Program-made: the position numbers and the translations under genes | Notes under the pieces: generated by a model | The model's database searches: none | What the model saw: the letters and a program-made list of their open reading frames with translations, nothing else | Told to the model about the DNA's origin: nothing | Shown here: one piece after another, positions 26,303 through 35,013 of the stretch | Numbering within the stretch: the stretch's first letter is position 1 | Layout: each line of letters begins with the position of its first letter | Source of the DNA: an uncultured Dermabacteraceae bacterium | GTDB taxonomy: Bacteria > Actinomycetota > Actinomycetes > Actinomycetales > Dermabacteraceae | Reading direction: 5' to 3' | Assembly: GCA_946223075.1 (NCBI GenBank) | Contig: CAMILZ010000003.1 | Span: 1-64,000, forward strand | Length of the DNA: 64,000 nucleotides

Positions 26303-27292
26303 CTATTCGAGCTCGAGACCCAGCTTCTCCTGGGTCGCGCTGAGCTGACCCGCCGAAGCACGGAACTGCTGAGTCTCGCGTTCATCGAGAGGGATGTCGA
26401 GCACGCACTCCACACCGTTTCGGCCGACGACGCTCGGGACGCTCATCGCGACGCCGCTTACGCCTCGATAATCATCGAGCACGGTGGAAACGGTGAGCAC
26501 AGCCTTTTCGTCGTTGAGGATCGCCTCGCAAATGCGTGCGGCCGAGACGCCGATGCCGAGGTTTGTTGCACCCTTGCCTTGAATGATGGAGTACGCCGAG
26601 TTTGCGACTTCGTCGCGCACCGCGTCCAAGTCAGCTTCGGTGAAGGCAAGGAAACCGTCGGAATTTTTCCACTCGCGAAGCGGAATCCCGCCGATGTTGG
26701 CGTTTGACCACACCGCGAACTCGCTATCGCCATGCTCACCCATGATGCGGGCGTGCACGCTGAGGGGATTCACGCCGATCTTCTTGCTGATGAGAAACTT
26801 GAGTCGGCTCGAATCGAGCACGGTGCCGGAGCTAAAGACACGCGAAGTGTCAAGACCGGTAATCTGCTGCGCCGCGACCGTGAGTACGTCGCAGGGGTTC
26901 GTGACGAGCATGAACATGGCCTCGGGCGCTTGCTCAAGAAGCTGCGGCATGAGGGAGCGGAGAATCTTGACGTTCGTGCCGGCGAGATCGAGGCGCGACT
27001 GGCCCGGCTTTTGGCGAGCCCCAGCGGTGATCACAACGACATCGGCACCGGCGATGCAGGAAATGTCGCCTCCGCCGATCACGGTTGCGCCAGAACTGAA
27101 CTGGGAGCCGTGTGCGATATCGAGTGCCTCGGCTTCCGCCTTTTCTGCGGAGAGGTCATACAGCGCAATCATCTGCGCGCTGCCTCGAAGCATCGCGGCG
27201 TAGGCGACGGAGGAGCCGACGCTACCGGCGCCGATCACGGCGATCTTGGTGGGGCGGGGAGAGAACGAAGCGGAACCATACTGAGCAGTCAT
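26303..27292 (-). CDS. ldh: L-lactate dehydrogenase
   Basis: An NAD-dependent dehydrogenase of 329 residues that converts pyruvate to L-lactate. GAGSVG at 21-26 binds NAD, GARQKPGQSRLDLAGTN holds the mobile-loop and substrate arginines, VTNPCDVLT is conserved, and the catalytic His (about 187) is in MGEHGDSEF. Gln in the loop position (RQKPGQSR) fits lactate rather than malate dehydrogenase. ATG at 27292 is chosen: TTGCGA and AACGAT lie 18 bases apart and end 6 bases before it. A TTG at 27328 with AGAGG upstream is a real alternative. It implies fermentative growth. Confidence 0.92.
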   Translation of the reverse strand: MTAQYGSASFSPRPTKIAVIGAGSVGSSVAYAAMLRGSAQMIALYDLSAEKAEAEALDIAHGSQFSSGATVIGGGDISCIAGADVVVITAGARQKPGQSRLDLAGTNVKILRSLMPQLLEQAPEAMFMLVTNPCDVLTVAAQQITGLDTSRVFSSGTVLDSSRLKFLISKKIGVNPLSVHARIMGEHGDSEFAVWSNANIGGIPLREWKNSDGFLAFTEADLDAVRDEVANSAYSIIQGKGATNLGIGVSAARICEAILNDEKAVLTVSTVLDDYRGVSGVAMSVPSVVGRNGVECVLDIPLDERETQQFRASAGQLSATQEKLGLELE

Positions 27293-27459
27293 ATATTTAT
27301 CGTTCGCCTTTGCACCGACATTTCGCAAGCTAGTGATCCTCTTTTCACATGCGAGGCGAATGATGGGAGGGCGCAGAAACTACCGGTGCTCACTCGTTAG
27401 ACTGTGCGGTGGAGCCGGCAGCGTAGGTCGGTTCGCCCCCGAGATTAAAGGAGTTACCC

Positions 27460-29460
27460 GTGTCCCAGCTTTCCATCGTCCTTGACGGCTCGCCCACCAC
27501 GATCGAGCAGGGGACTACGGGCGAAACGCTTTTCGAGGGCCGCCGCGAAATCGTCGCGCTTCGTATCAACGGCGAACTCAAAGACCTCTACATCGCCCCC
27601 GCTGAGGGTGATGAGGTTGAAGGCGTCGACATCTCGAGCGAAGACGGCCTCAACATCTTGCGCCACTCGTGCGCGCACGTGCTCGCGCAAGCCGTGCAGC
27701 GCCGCGATAAAAACGCGAAGCTCGGCATCGGCCCGTTCATTACCGACGGCTTCTACTACGACTTCGACGTGGCCGAGCCCTTCACACCTGAAGACCTCAA
27801 GGCCATCGAAAAAGACATGCAGCGCATCGTCAAAGAAGGCCAGCGCTTCCAGCGCCGCGACATTGACGATGCTGACGCGCGCGAAGAAGAAAAGAACGAG
27901 CCGTACAAGCTTGAACTCATCGGCCTCAAGTCCAACGCCGACACCGCGGCCGAGGGTGCGAGCGTCGAGGTGGGCGACGGCGGCCTCACGATGTATGACA
28001 ACGTGAACAAGAAGGGCGAGGTCGTGTGGACCGACCTCTGCCGCGGCCCCCACCTGCCCTCGACCCGCCTCATCGGCAACGGCTTCTCGCTCATGCGCTC
28101 CGCAGCCGCGTACTGGCGCGGAAGCGAAAAGAACCCCATGCTCCAGCGCATTTACGGCACCGCGTGGGCGACGAAGGACGACTTGAAGGCCTACAAGTTC
28201 CGCCTTGAGGAAGCGCAAAAGCGCGACCACCGCAAGCTCGGCAGCGAACTCGACCTGTTCAGCTTCCCCGACGAAATCGGTTCGGGCCTCGCGGTGTTCC
28301 ACCCCAAGGGCGCCATGGTGCGCATGGAAATGGAGAACTACTCGCGCCAGCGCCACGTCGAAGCGGGCTACCAGTTCGTGTACACGCCTCACGCGACAAA
28401 GGGGCAGCTCTTCGAGACCTCGGGCCACCTCGACTGGTACCGCGACGGCATGTACCCCCCGATGCACCTCGATGAAGAGCGCGATGCTGAAGGCAACGTC
28501 ACGAAGCAGGGCCAGGATTACTACCTCAAGCCCATGAACTGCCCCATGCACAACCTCGTGTTCGCAGCCCGTGGGCGCTCGTACCGCGAACTGCCGCTTC
28601 GGCTGTTCGAGTTCGGCACCGTGTACCGCAACGAGAAAAGCGGCGTGATCCACGGCCTCACGCGTGCGCGCGGCTTTACTCAGGACGACGCGCACATCTA
28701 CTGCACGCGCGAGCAGATGCGTGAGGAACTCACGACGCTGCTCACCTTCGTGCTCGACCTTCTCAAGGACTACGGGCTCGACGACTTCTACCTCGAACTC
28801 TCGACCAAGAACCCCGAGAAATTCGTCGGGAGTGACGACGTGTGGGAGGAAGCGACCCGCACGCTCGAAGAGGTCGCGACCGCTTCGGGTCTCGATCTCG
28901 TGCCCGATCCGGGCGGCGCCGCATTCTACGGTCCAAAAATCTCCGTCCAAGCGAAGGACGCGATCGGCCGCACCTGGCAGATGTCGACCATCCAGCTCGA
29001 CTTCAACCTCCCCGAGCGCTTCGACCTCGAATACACGGCTCCCGACGGTTCGCGCCAGCGCCCCGTGATGATCCACCGCGCGTTGTTCGGCTCGATCGAG
29101 CGCTTCTTTGGCGTGCTCACCGAGCACTACGCGGGTGCCTTCCCCGTGTGGCTTGCGCCGGTGCAGGTCGTCGGGATCCCCGTGGCTGGCGAGTTTGTGC
29201 CGTACCTCGAAGAGGTCGCCTCGAAACTCCGCGCTCACGGTGTGCGAGTCGAGGTTGATTCGTCAGACGATCGCATGCAGAAGAAGATCCGCAATCACAC
29301 CAAGGAGAAGGTACCGTACATGCTGATTGCGGGCGGCGAGGATCGCGATGCGGGCGCCGTGAGCTTCCGCATGCGTGACGGCAGCCAGGACAACGGCATC
29401 CCGGTGGATGATGCGGTGGAGCGCATCCTCGAGGCCATTCGCACGAAAGCGCAGGTGTGA
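27460..29460 (+). CDS. thrS: Threonyl-tRNA synthetase
   Basis: A class II synthetase of 666 residues. A TGS domain (1-65) leads into the editing domain with the RHSCAHVLAQAV zinc/His motif, then the catalytic core with NCPMHN, FGTVYRNEKSGVIHGLTRARGF and a C-terminal anticodon-binding domain. AAAGGAG lies 6 bases before GTG 27460. No T-box leader is visible in the 130-base upstream gap. It heads the run thrS-HIT-prsW-yebC. Confidence 0.97.
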   Translation: MSQLSIVLDGSPTTIEQGTTGETLFEGRREIVALRINGELKDLYIAPAEGDEVEGVDISSEDGLNILRHSCAHVLAQAVQRRDKNAKLGIGPFITDGFYYDFDVAEPFTPEDLKAIEKDMQRIVKEGQRFQRRDIDDADAREEEKNEPYKLELIGLKSNADTAAEGASVEVGDGGLTMYDNVNKKGEVVWTDLCRGPHLPSTRLIGNGFSLMRSAAAYWRGSEKNPMLQRIYGTAWATKDDLKAYKFRLEEAQKRDHRKLGSELDLFSFPDEIGSGLAVFHPKGAMVRMEMENYSRQRHVEAGYQFVYTPHATKGQLFETSGHLDWYRDGMYPPMHLDEERDAEGNVTKQGQDYYLKPMNCPMHNLVFAARGRSYRELPLRLFEFGTVYRNEKSGVIHGLTRARGFTQDDAHIYCTREQMREELTTLLTFVLDLLKDYGLDDFYLELSTKNPEKFVGSDDVWEEATRTLEEVATASGLDLVPDPGGAAFYGPKISVQAKDAIGRTWQMSTIQLDFNLPERFDLEYTAPDGSRQRPVMIHRALFGSIERFFGVLTEHYAGAFPVWLAPVQVVGIPVAGEFVPYLEEVASKLRAHGVRVEVDSSDDRMQKKIRNHTKEKVPYMLIAGGEDRDAGAVSFRMRDGSQDNGIPVDDAVERILEAIRTKAQV

Positions 29461-29465
29461 GACGC

Positions 29466-30068
29466 ATGAACGCTGAGCAGGAGGGTCAGGCTGGGGAGGC
29501 CTTTGAGAGTGCCCACGCGTTCGCTGGCACCCCCGACGCCCTCCAGCGCCTGTGGACGCCCCACCGCGTGGCGTACATTCAGGGCGAGGGCAAACCTTCG
29601 AGTCCGGACGCCACAGATGAATGCCCCTTTTGCGCGGGGCCGAACAAGACAGATGAGGACGCCCTCATCGTATATCGCGGAGAAACAGCCTTCGTCATTC
29701 TCAATCTGTTTCCCTACAACTCGGGGCACCTGCTCGTATGCCCGTACCGCCACGTAAGTGATTACACCGAGCTCACGCGTGAGGAGTTCACGGAGATCGC
29801 GGAACTCACACGCACGGCGATGCACGTGGTGCGCACCGTTTCGAAGCCTGCGGGCTTCAACCTCGGCATGAACCAGGGAGAAGTCGCAGGCGCTGGTATT
29901 GCCGCGCACCTCCATCAGCACGTTGTGCCCAGGTGGCTCGGCGATGCAAACTTCCTTCCGATTGTGGGACGCACGAAGGCCCTGCCCTTCCTGCTTTCGC
30001 AGACCCGTGACATGTTTGCCGCCGCGTGGCCCGCGGCGGGGGAGAAAGGCACGAAGGAGCGCACGTGA
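29466..30068 (+). CDS. HIT-family protein (Ap4A phosphorylase/hydrolase type)
   Basis: A 200-residue protein with a HIT domain: NLFPYNSGHLLVCPYRH and the triad HLHQH in AAHLHQHVVPRWLGD. The zinc-like Cys pair CPFC near residue 52 is a feature of the actinobacterial Ap4A-phosphorylase subgroup. It should cleave diadenosine polyphosphates or related nucleotides. ATG at 29466 is chosen; GTG at 29457 overlapping the thrS stop is possible. It overlaps the next gene by 4 bases. Confidence 0.88.
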   Translation: MNAEQEGQAGEAFESAHAFAGTPDALQRLWTPHRVAYIQGEGKPSSPDATDECPFCAGPNKTDEDALIVYRGETAFVILNLFPYNSGHLLVCPYRHVSDYTELTREEFTEIAELTRTAMHVVRTVSKPAGFNLGMNQGEVAGAGIAAHLHQHVVPRWLGDANFLPIVGRTKALPFLLSQTRDMFAAAWPAAGEKGTKERT

Positions 30069-31342
30069 GCACTACTGGTGAGCCGTTCGGCTACGGATAT
30101 GACGTGCGCCGGGAGGCCCCCGCGGATATCGCCCACGTCTCACCGTCCTTTGCTGAGCGAACAAAAAAGAAGCCTCGCGGGAAGCTCGTGACGTGGATAA
30201 TTTTCTCGCTCGCCTTTATCGGCCTCGCCATTACCGCGATACTCCTCTTTTACTTCGTGATCCTCCCGCAGGGAGTCGGTACGAGCCTCGTGTCGCTTAC
30301 GGCGGCCCTCGTACCGTTCGGCATCGTCCTCTTTGCGGTCTGGTGGCTTGACCGCACCACCCCGCAGCCGCGCTTCACGATGGCCTACGCCTTTTTGTGG
30401 GGTGCCATCGGGTCGATCGCGATGACGCTCATATTCGGCTACGCCGTTGAGCTCATGATTGCACTCCAAGCCAAGGATGCGACCGCGCACCAGTTCCTCT
30501 CGGTTGCATTCCAAGCACCCGTGGTCGAGGAAACGACGAAGGCCTTTGGTCTCGTGCTGCTCCTCCTCTTCGGGAGGCGCTACATCTCCGGAACGATCGA
30601 CGGCGTGATTTACGCGATGCTGATCGCGGCCGGTTTCGCCTTTACCGAGAACATCACCTACTTCGCACGCTCGTTTGCCGAAGCGCAGGTCGTGGGCAAC
30701 TCCACGGTGTTTTGGCAAACATTCTTCATGCGCGGTTTGCTCTCGCCGTTTGCGCACGCGAGCTTCACCTCGCTCGTGGGGCTCGGAATCGGCATCGCGG
30801 CGGAGCGCCGAAGCCTCCCCCTCTACTTTTTCCTGGGAGCCGGCGGCCTTGGTCTTGGGATGGGCCTTCACGCACTGTGGAACGGTGGCTCGATGCTTCT
30901 CGCGCTCAACGGTGTCACGAGCCTCAAGGGGCTCTTGTTCTGGTATGCCGTGATCGAGGTGCCAATCTTCCTCACGCTCGTCCTGATTCTCGTGTTCCTG
31001 CGGTGGCGCGAGCGGCGAATACTGCGAAGGCGGCTTTCGGACTACGGCCGCGCAGGATGGTTCACGCCGGGGGAGGTGGACATGCTCGTGAAATTGCGCG
31101 GGCGGCGCCGCGCGAAAGCGTGGGCGGCGAGTTTCGGCGCGGTGGCGGCATGGACAATGAGGGACTTTCAGCGCCTAGCGCTCCTCCTCGCGGCCCAGAG
31201 GCAGGCCGCACTTGCGGGACACACGTCCTCGAGGGTCAAACAATCCGAGACCATGTTGCTTTCGCAACTCACCGAAACGCGTCGCGTGCTTGCCGCGCTT
31301 ACGAATCCGGTCGTGCCGGCGCGTACAATGGTTCAGCGATAA
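30065..31342 (+). CDS. PrsW-family intramembrane metalloprotease
   Basis: A 425-residue membrane protein with about eight helices. The protease signature is present: VVEETTKAFG (glutamate pair), GFAFTENITYF and GLGMGLHALWNGG (histidine). PrsW proteins cut transmembrane anti-sigma factors in Bacillus; the substrate in actinobacteria is usually unknown. AAGGAG lies 5 bases before GTG 30065, which overlaps the HIT gene stop as GTGA. A basic cytoplasmic tail of about 110 residues follows the last helix. No anti-sigma factor gene is nearby. Confidence 0.88.
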   Translation: MSTTGEPFGYGYDVRREAPADIAHVSPSFAERTKKKPRGKLVTWIIFSLAFIGLAITAILLFYFVILPQGVGTSLVSLTAALVPFGIVLFAVWWLDRTTPQPRFTMAYAFLWGAIGSIAMTLIFGYAVELMIALQAKDATAHQFLSVAFQAPVVEETTKAFGLVLLLLFGRRYISGTIDGVIYAMLIAAGFAFTENITYFARSFAEAQVVGNSTVFWQTFFMRGLLSPFAHASFTSLVGLGIGIAAERRSLPLYFFLGAGGLGLGMGLHALWNGGSMLLALNGVTSLKGLLFWYAVIEVPIFLTLVLILVFLRWRERRILRRRLSDYGRAGWFTPGEVDMLVKLRGRRRAKAWAASFGAVAAWTMRDFQRLALLLAAQRQAALAGHTSSRVKQSETMLLSQLTETRRVLAALTNPVVPARTMVQR

Positions 31343-31365
31343 TTGACGACGAATGAGGGAAACCG

Positions 31366-32121
31366 ATGTCAGGTCACTCTAAATGGGCAACCACGAAGCA
31401 CAAGAAAGCGGCGATTGACGCCAAGCGTTCGAAGCTCTTCGCGAAGCTCATCAAGAATATTGAAGTTGCGGCACGCGTAGGCGGGCCCGACCCCGCCGGC
31501 AACCCCACGCTCTACGACGCGATCCAGAAGGCGAAGAAGAGTTCCGTGCCGAACGACAACATCGATCGTGCGGTCAAGCGCGGCGGTGGTCTCGACGGCG
31601 CGGGTGTCGACTACGAAACTCTCATGTATGAAGGTTATGCACCCGGCGGCGTCGCTCTCCTCGTGGAGTGCCTTACCGACAACAAGAACCGCGCAGTCTC
31701 GGAGGTCCGCGTGGCTTTCTCCCGTAACGGCGGCAACATGGCTGATTCGGGTTCCGTGTCCTACCTCTTCAACCGCAAGGGTGTCGTGACCGTTGCGAAG
31801 ACCGGCCACACCGAAGACGAGCTACTTGAGATCGTGCTTGATGCCGGTGCGGAGGAAATCAACGACGAGGGCGAGGTTTTCGAGATCATCTCGGAGGCGA
31901 CCGACTTCGTGAACGTCCGCAAGGCGCTCCAGGATGCCGGGGTCGACTACGAGAGCGCGGAGGCGTCGTTCGTTCCCACCATGCGCACCGAGGTCGATCT
32001 CGAGGGTGCTCACAAGGTGCTGCGTCTTATCGATGCGCTTGAGGACAGCGACGACGTGCAAAACGTCTACTCGAACCTCGACATTCCCGAGGACGTGGCC
32101 GCACAGCTCGCGGCCGAGTAG
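31366..32121 (+). CDS. yebC: YebC/PmpR-family regulatory protein
   Basis: A 251-residue protein beginning MSGHSKWATTKHKKAAIDAKR, the invariant YebC start. The family acts in transcription control or, in newer work, in relieving ribosome stalling at proline runs. GAGGG lies upstream of ATG. The order yebC-ruvC-ruvA-ruvB is conserved in actinobacteria. A TACAAT -10 candidate lies at the end of the prsW gene. Confidence 0.95.
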   Translation: MSGHSKWATTKHKKAAIDAKRSKLFAKLIKNIEVAARVGGPDPAGNPTLYDAIQKAKKSSVPNDNIDRAVKRGGGLDGAGVDYETLMYEGYAPGGVALLVECLTDNKNRAVSEVRVAFSRNGGNMADSGSVSYLFNRKGVVTVAKTGHTEDELLEIVLDAGAEEINDEGEVFEIISEATDFVNVRKALQDAGVDYESAEASFVPTMRTEVDLEGAHKVLRLIDALEDSDDVQNVYSNLDIPEDVAAQLAAE

Positions 32122-32141
32122 TCACCCCGCTCGGGGAATTC

Positions 32142-32726
32142 ATGCGAGTTCTGGGCATCGATCCCGGTCTCACGCGGTGCGGTTTCGGGGTCGTCGATGG
32201 CGGCCCCGCCCGCTCCGCTCGCCTCGCGGGCGTGGGCGTGATCACCTCGCAGAGGGATCAGGGCGTAGACATGCGCCTCCTCGAGATCTACCGGGGGCTC
32301 ACGCACGTGATCGAACAGTATGCCCCCGACATGGTTGCCATCGAGCGCGTGTTCTCTCAGAACAACGTCTCGACGGTTATGGGCACAGCGCAGGTTTCGG
32401 GCCTCGCGATCGTGCTTGCCGCCGAGCGGCGGATTCCGGTGGCGATGCATACGCCCTCGGAGGTCAAGCGGGCGATCACGGGGAACGGTCGCGCCGACAA
32501 GGCGCAGATCCAGAACATGGTGCAGAAGCTCTTGCACCTCGATGCGCCTCCGAAACCGGCGGATGCCGCCGATGCCGTGGCGATTGCCATGACGCAGCTT
32601 TGGCGCGGCTCTGGCCCGGTCAAGTTAGGGTCCGACGGCGCCCGGCGCACGAGTGCCCAAGCTCAGTGGGCCGAAGCCGAGCGGAAAGCTCGACGCGCCC
32701 AGGAGAACTCGACCTCCCGTTTGTAG
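32142..32726 (+). CDS. ruvC: Crossover junction endodeoxyribonuclease RuvC
   Basis: Holliday-junction resolvase of 194 residues. The acidic catalytic residues sit in GIDPGLTRCG (D7), AIERVFSQNN and DAADAVAIA. It nicks junctions moved by RuvAB and works as a dimer. It is 20 bases after yebC and 26 bases before ruvA. Confidence 0.96.
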   Translation: MRVLGIDPGLTRCGFGVVDGGPARSARLAGVGVITSQRDQGVDMRLLEIYRGLTHVIEQYAPDMVAIERVFSQNNVSTVMGTAQVSGLAIVLAAERRIPVAMHTPSEVKRAITGNGRADKAQIQNMVQKLLHLDAPPKPADAADAVAIAMTQLWRGSGPVKLGSDGARRTSAQAQWAEAERKARRAQENSTSRL

Positions 32727-32740
32727 TCGTACGCGTGTTC

Positions 32741-32746
32741 TAAAAT
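32741..32746 (+). promoter_or_regulatory. -10 hexamer for a leaderless ruvA start
   Basis: TAAAAT ends 6 bases before the GTG of ruvA at 32753 and no ribosome site is visible. This would give ruvAB a promoter of their own, separate from yebC-ruvC. Confidence 0.55.
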
Positions 32747-32752
32747 CAAGGC

Positions 32753-33409
32753 GTGATTGCTTCCCTTCGAGGCGCCGTGAGCGCCATTGCTCTCGATTCC
32801 TTCGTGCTCGATGTCGGCGGGGTTGGCTATTTGGTCAACACGTCGCCGCAAACCCTTTCCGCTGTGCGTACGGGGCAAGAGCTTCTCGTGCACACCGAAC
32901 TCGTTGTGCGCGAAGATTCGATGACGGTGTATGGCTTCCTCACCAAAGACGAAACCGACCTTTTCCGCACGATTCAATCGGTTTCCGGAATCGGGCCTCG
33001 CATCGCGATTGCCGTGCTTGCGGTGATGGACCCCGCGCGCTTTGCGCGGGCGGTGCTCGAAGAGGATTTGAAGACTCTCACGTCGGTGCCGGGGATCGGG
33101 AAAAAGGGCGCGCAGCGCATGACCTTGGAGTTGAAAGATAAGGTCGCCCCGTTTGTCGCGAGCACCGCAGAAGGAGAAGTGCCGGCCCCCGCGGAAATTG
33201 AAACCGCAGAAGAGTCAGTTCTCGATACTCGCGCAGCGAAAGACGTCGTCCAGGGGCTCCAGGGACTCGGCTGGCCTGAGAAGGGCGCCCGCGAGGCGGT
33301 AGAAGCGGTTTTGGCGAGCTATGAAGAAAACGAGAAGGGCTCGAGCGCGAGCCTCGATTCGGGCGTGCTTTTGCGCCTCGCACTGCGACACCTTGGTGGG
33401 CGTGCATGA
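32753..33409 (+). CDS. ruvA: Holliday junction branch migration protein RuvA
   Basis: A 218-residue RuvA. The OB-fold domain (1-65) is followed by helix-hairpin-helix motifs (VSGIGPRIAIAVL and VPGIGKKGAQRMTLELK) and a C-terminal domain that contacts RuvB (about 170-218). GTG at 32753 lies 6 bases after TAAAAT, fitting a leaderless start. It overlaps ruvB by 4 bases. Confidence 0.96.
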   Translation: MIASLRGAVSAIALDSFVLDVGGVGYLVNTSPQTLSAVRTGQELLVHTELVVREDSMTVYGFLTKDETDLFRTIQSVSGIGPRIAIAVLAVMDPARFARAVLEEDLKTLTSVPGIGKKGAQRMTLELKDKVAPFVASTAEGEVPAPAEIETAEESVLDTRAAKDVVQGLQGLGWPEKGAREAVEAVLASYEENEKGSSASLDSGVLLRLALRHLGGRA

Positions 33410-34515
33410 TCGAGCATTCGAATGTGGGTGGCGAGGGCAACGAGTCAAGCGAGACCCTCCAGCGGATCATCGAAGCCGAAGCCGGCGCGCTTGATCGCGC
33501 AGCCGAAGGCGCGCTCAGGCCGCGCGAGCTTGCCGATTTCGTAGGGCAGAAAAAGGTGCGCGAGCAGCTTTCGCTCGTTCTAGACGCCGCCTCGATGCGT
33601 GGTGCGCCGCCCGAGCACATGCTGCTATCGGGCCCACCCGGGCTCGGAAAGACAACTCTCGCGATGATCATTGCGCACGAGCTTGGCTCTCCGCTCAAGA
33701 TCACGTCCGGCCCGGCCGTGCAGCACGCTGGCGATCTCGCGGCCATTCTCTCCTCTCTCGAGGAAGGAGAGGTGCTTTTTATCGACGAAATCCACCGTCT
33801 CGCTCGCCCCGCAGAGGAGATGCTCTACATGGCGATGGAGGATTTTCGCGTCGATGTCGTTGTGGGCAAGGGCGTTGGTGCGACAGCCATTCCGCTCGAG
33901 CTTCCGCCATTCACCGCAGTAGGAGCGACGACTCGCGCGGGGATGCTGCCCTCGCCGCTTCGCGATCGCTTCGGCTTCACAGGACACCTTGACTACTACA
34001 CGGCTGACGAGCTTGCGCGCGTGATCGCGAGGAGCGCGGCGCGTCTCGACATCGATATTGATGCCGAGAGCGCCCACGAGATTGCTTCGCGCTCGCGAGG
34101 AACGCCCCGCATCGCCAATCGCTTGCTGAGGCGTGTGCGCGACTATGCGCAAGTGCGAGGGGGCGGAACGATCACGATGGACTCCACTCTCGAAGCGCTC
34201 ACCGTGTACGAGGTCGATCCCCGAGGTCTTGACCGGCTCGATCGTGCTGTTCTTCAAGCCTTGTGCACGAAGTTCGGCGGCGGTCCCGTTGGTCTCTCCA
34301 CCCTTGCCATTGCCGTAGGGGAGGAGACCGAAACCGTCGAAACCGTTGTTGAACCGTTCCTCGTGCGCGAGGGCCTGCTCGGACGTACACCACGGGGCCG
34401 CATTGCTACGCCCGCCGCGTGGGAGCATCTCGGGCTAGAATCACCGTCGCCGGATTCCGCGCACGGCGCCACTCTCTTTGAGGATCCCGGACGTGAGGAC
34501 GGTCGCTTTAGCTGA
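33406..34515 (+). CDS. ruvB: Holliday junction branch migration ATPase RuvB
   Basis: A 369-residue AAA+ motor. Walker A GPPGLGKTTLA, Walker B LFIDEIHRL, sensor ATTRAGMLPSPLRDRFG and the Arg-rich SRGTPRIANRLLRRVRDYA are all intact. It drives branch migration as hexamers around DNA with RuvA. ATG at 33406 lies in the ruvA stop (ATGA). The N-terminal extension of about 20 residues is not conserved. Confidence 0.97.
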   Translation: MIEHSNVGGEGNESSETLQRIIEAEAGALDRAAEGALRPRELADFVGQKKVREQLSLVLDAASMRGAPPEHMLLSGPPGLGKTTLAMIIAHELGSPLKITSGPAVQHAGDLAAILSSLEEGEVLFIDEIHRLARPAEEMLYMAMEDFRVDVVVGKGVGATAIPLELPPFTAVGATTRAGMLPSPLRDRFGFTGHLDYYTADELARVIARSAARLDIDIDAESAHEIASRSRGTPRIANRLLRRVRDYAQVRGGGTITMDSTLEALTVYEVDPRGLDRLDRAVLQALCTKFGGGPVGLSTLAIAVGEETETVETVVEPFLVREGLLGRTPRGRIATPAAWEHLGLESPSPDSAHGATLFEDPGREDGRFS

Positions 34516-34582
34516 ATGGGGGCCAGAGCCGCCCACACGGGTAGAGTAGAAAAGATCGTTACTTCAACGGAAGGCATCTCCC

Positions 34583-34954
34583 GTGGACCCCATGATTCTT
34601 ATGATCGTATTCCTCGTCGTCATGGCCGTGCCCATGTTTCTCATGTCGCGTGGCCAGCGTAAGAGGGTGCAGCAGCATCAGGAGCTCGTCAAGTCCCTCG
34701 GCGTTGGCGATGAGGTTCGCACGCACTCCGGCTTCTACGGCATGATCGTCGAAGAGGATGGCGACACGGTCATTCTCGAGACCGAAGACGGCTCGCAGCT
34801 CAAGTGGAATCGCAATGCGATCGCCGAGCGCGTCGAAAGCTTCGGTGAGGAACCGGTAGGTTCCGTAGCAAGCGAGGCTTCCGCTTCTGACGCTGATCTT
34901 CGCACCGACGAGGAGAAGAGCTCGGACTTCCTCGCGGACGACAACAAAAACTGA
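34583..34954 (+). CDS. yajC: Preprotein translocase subunit YajC
   Basis: A 123-residue protein with one N-terminal membrane helix (about 4-22) followed by the YajC domain (RKRVQQHQELVKSLGVGDEV, then the conserved IVEEDGDTVILET). It associates with SecDF at the translocon. GTG at 34583 has GGAAGG 8 bases upstream. The acidic C-terminal tail is a common actinobacterial addition. Confidence 0.93.
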   Translation: MDPMILMIVFLVVMAVPMFLMSRGQRKRVQQHQELVKSLGVGDEVRTHSGFYGMIVEEDGDTVILETEDGSQLKWNRNAIAERVESFGEEPVGSVASEASASDADLRTDEEKSSDFLADDNKN

Positions 34955-34960
34955 ACCAAG

Positions 34961-34992
34961 GAAGGCGACGCGCGGAAATGCGCGTCGCCTTC
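34961..34992 (+). terminator. 13-bp perfect hairpin between yajC and secD
   Basis: GAAGGCGACGCGC (34961-34973) pairs perfectly with GCGCGTCGCCTTC (34980-34992) around GGAAAT. No T-run follows, and secD starts 21 bases later. It could be a partial terminator or an mRNA stabiliser lowering SecDF relative to YajC; which of these is inference. Confidence 0.55.
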
Positions 34993-35013
34993 GTGTGACT
35001 TAAAGGACCGTTC

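Noticed and set aside
27329..27459. T-box riboswitch before thrS
   Set aside because: The gap is too short and has no T-box TGGNACCGCG-like element.
27454..29238. 594-codon open frame opposite thrS
   Set aside because: It mirrors thrS almost fully and has the His/Arg/Val-rich make-up of an antisense frame in high-GC DNA; thrS has every family motif and a ribosome site.
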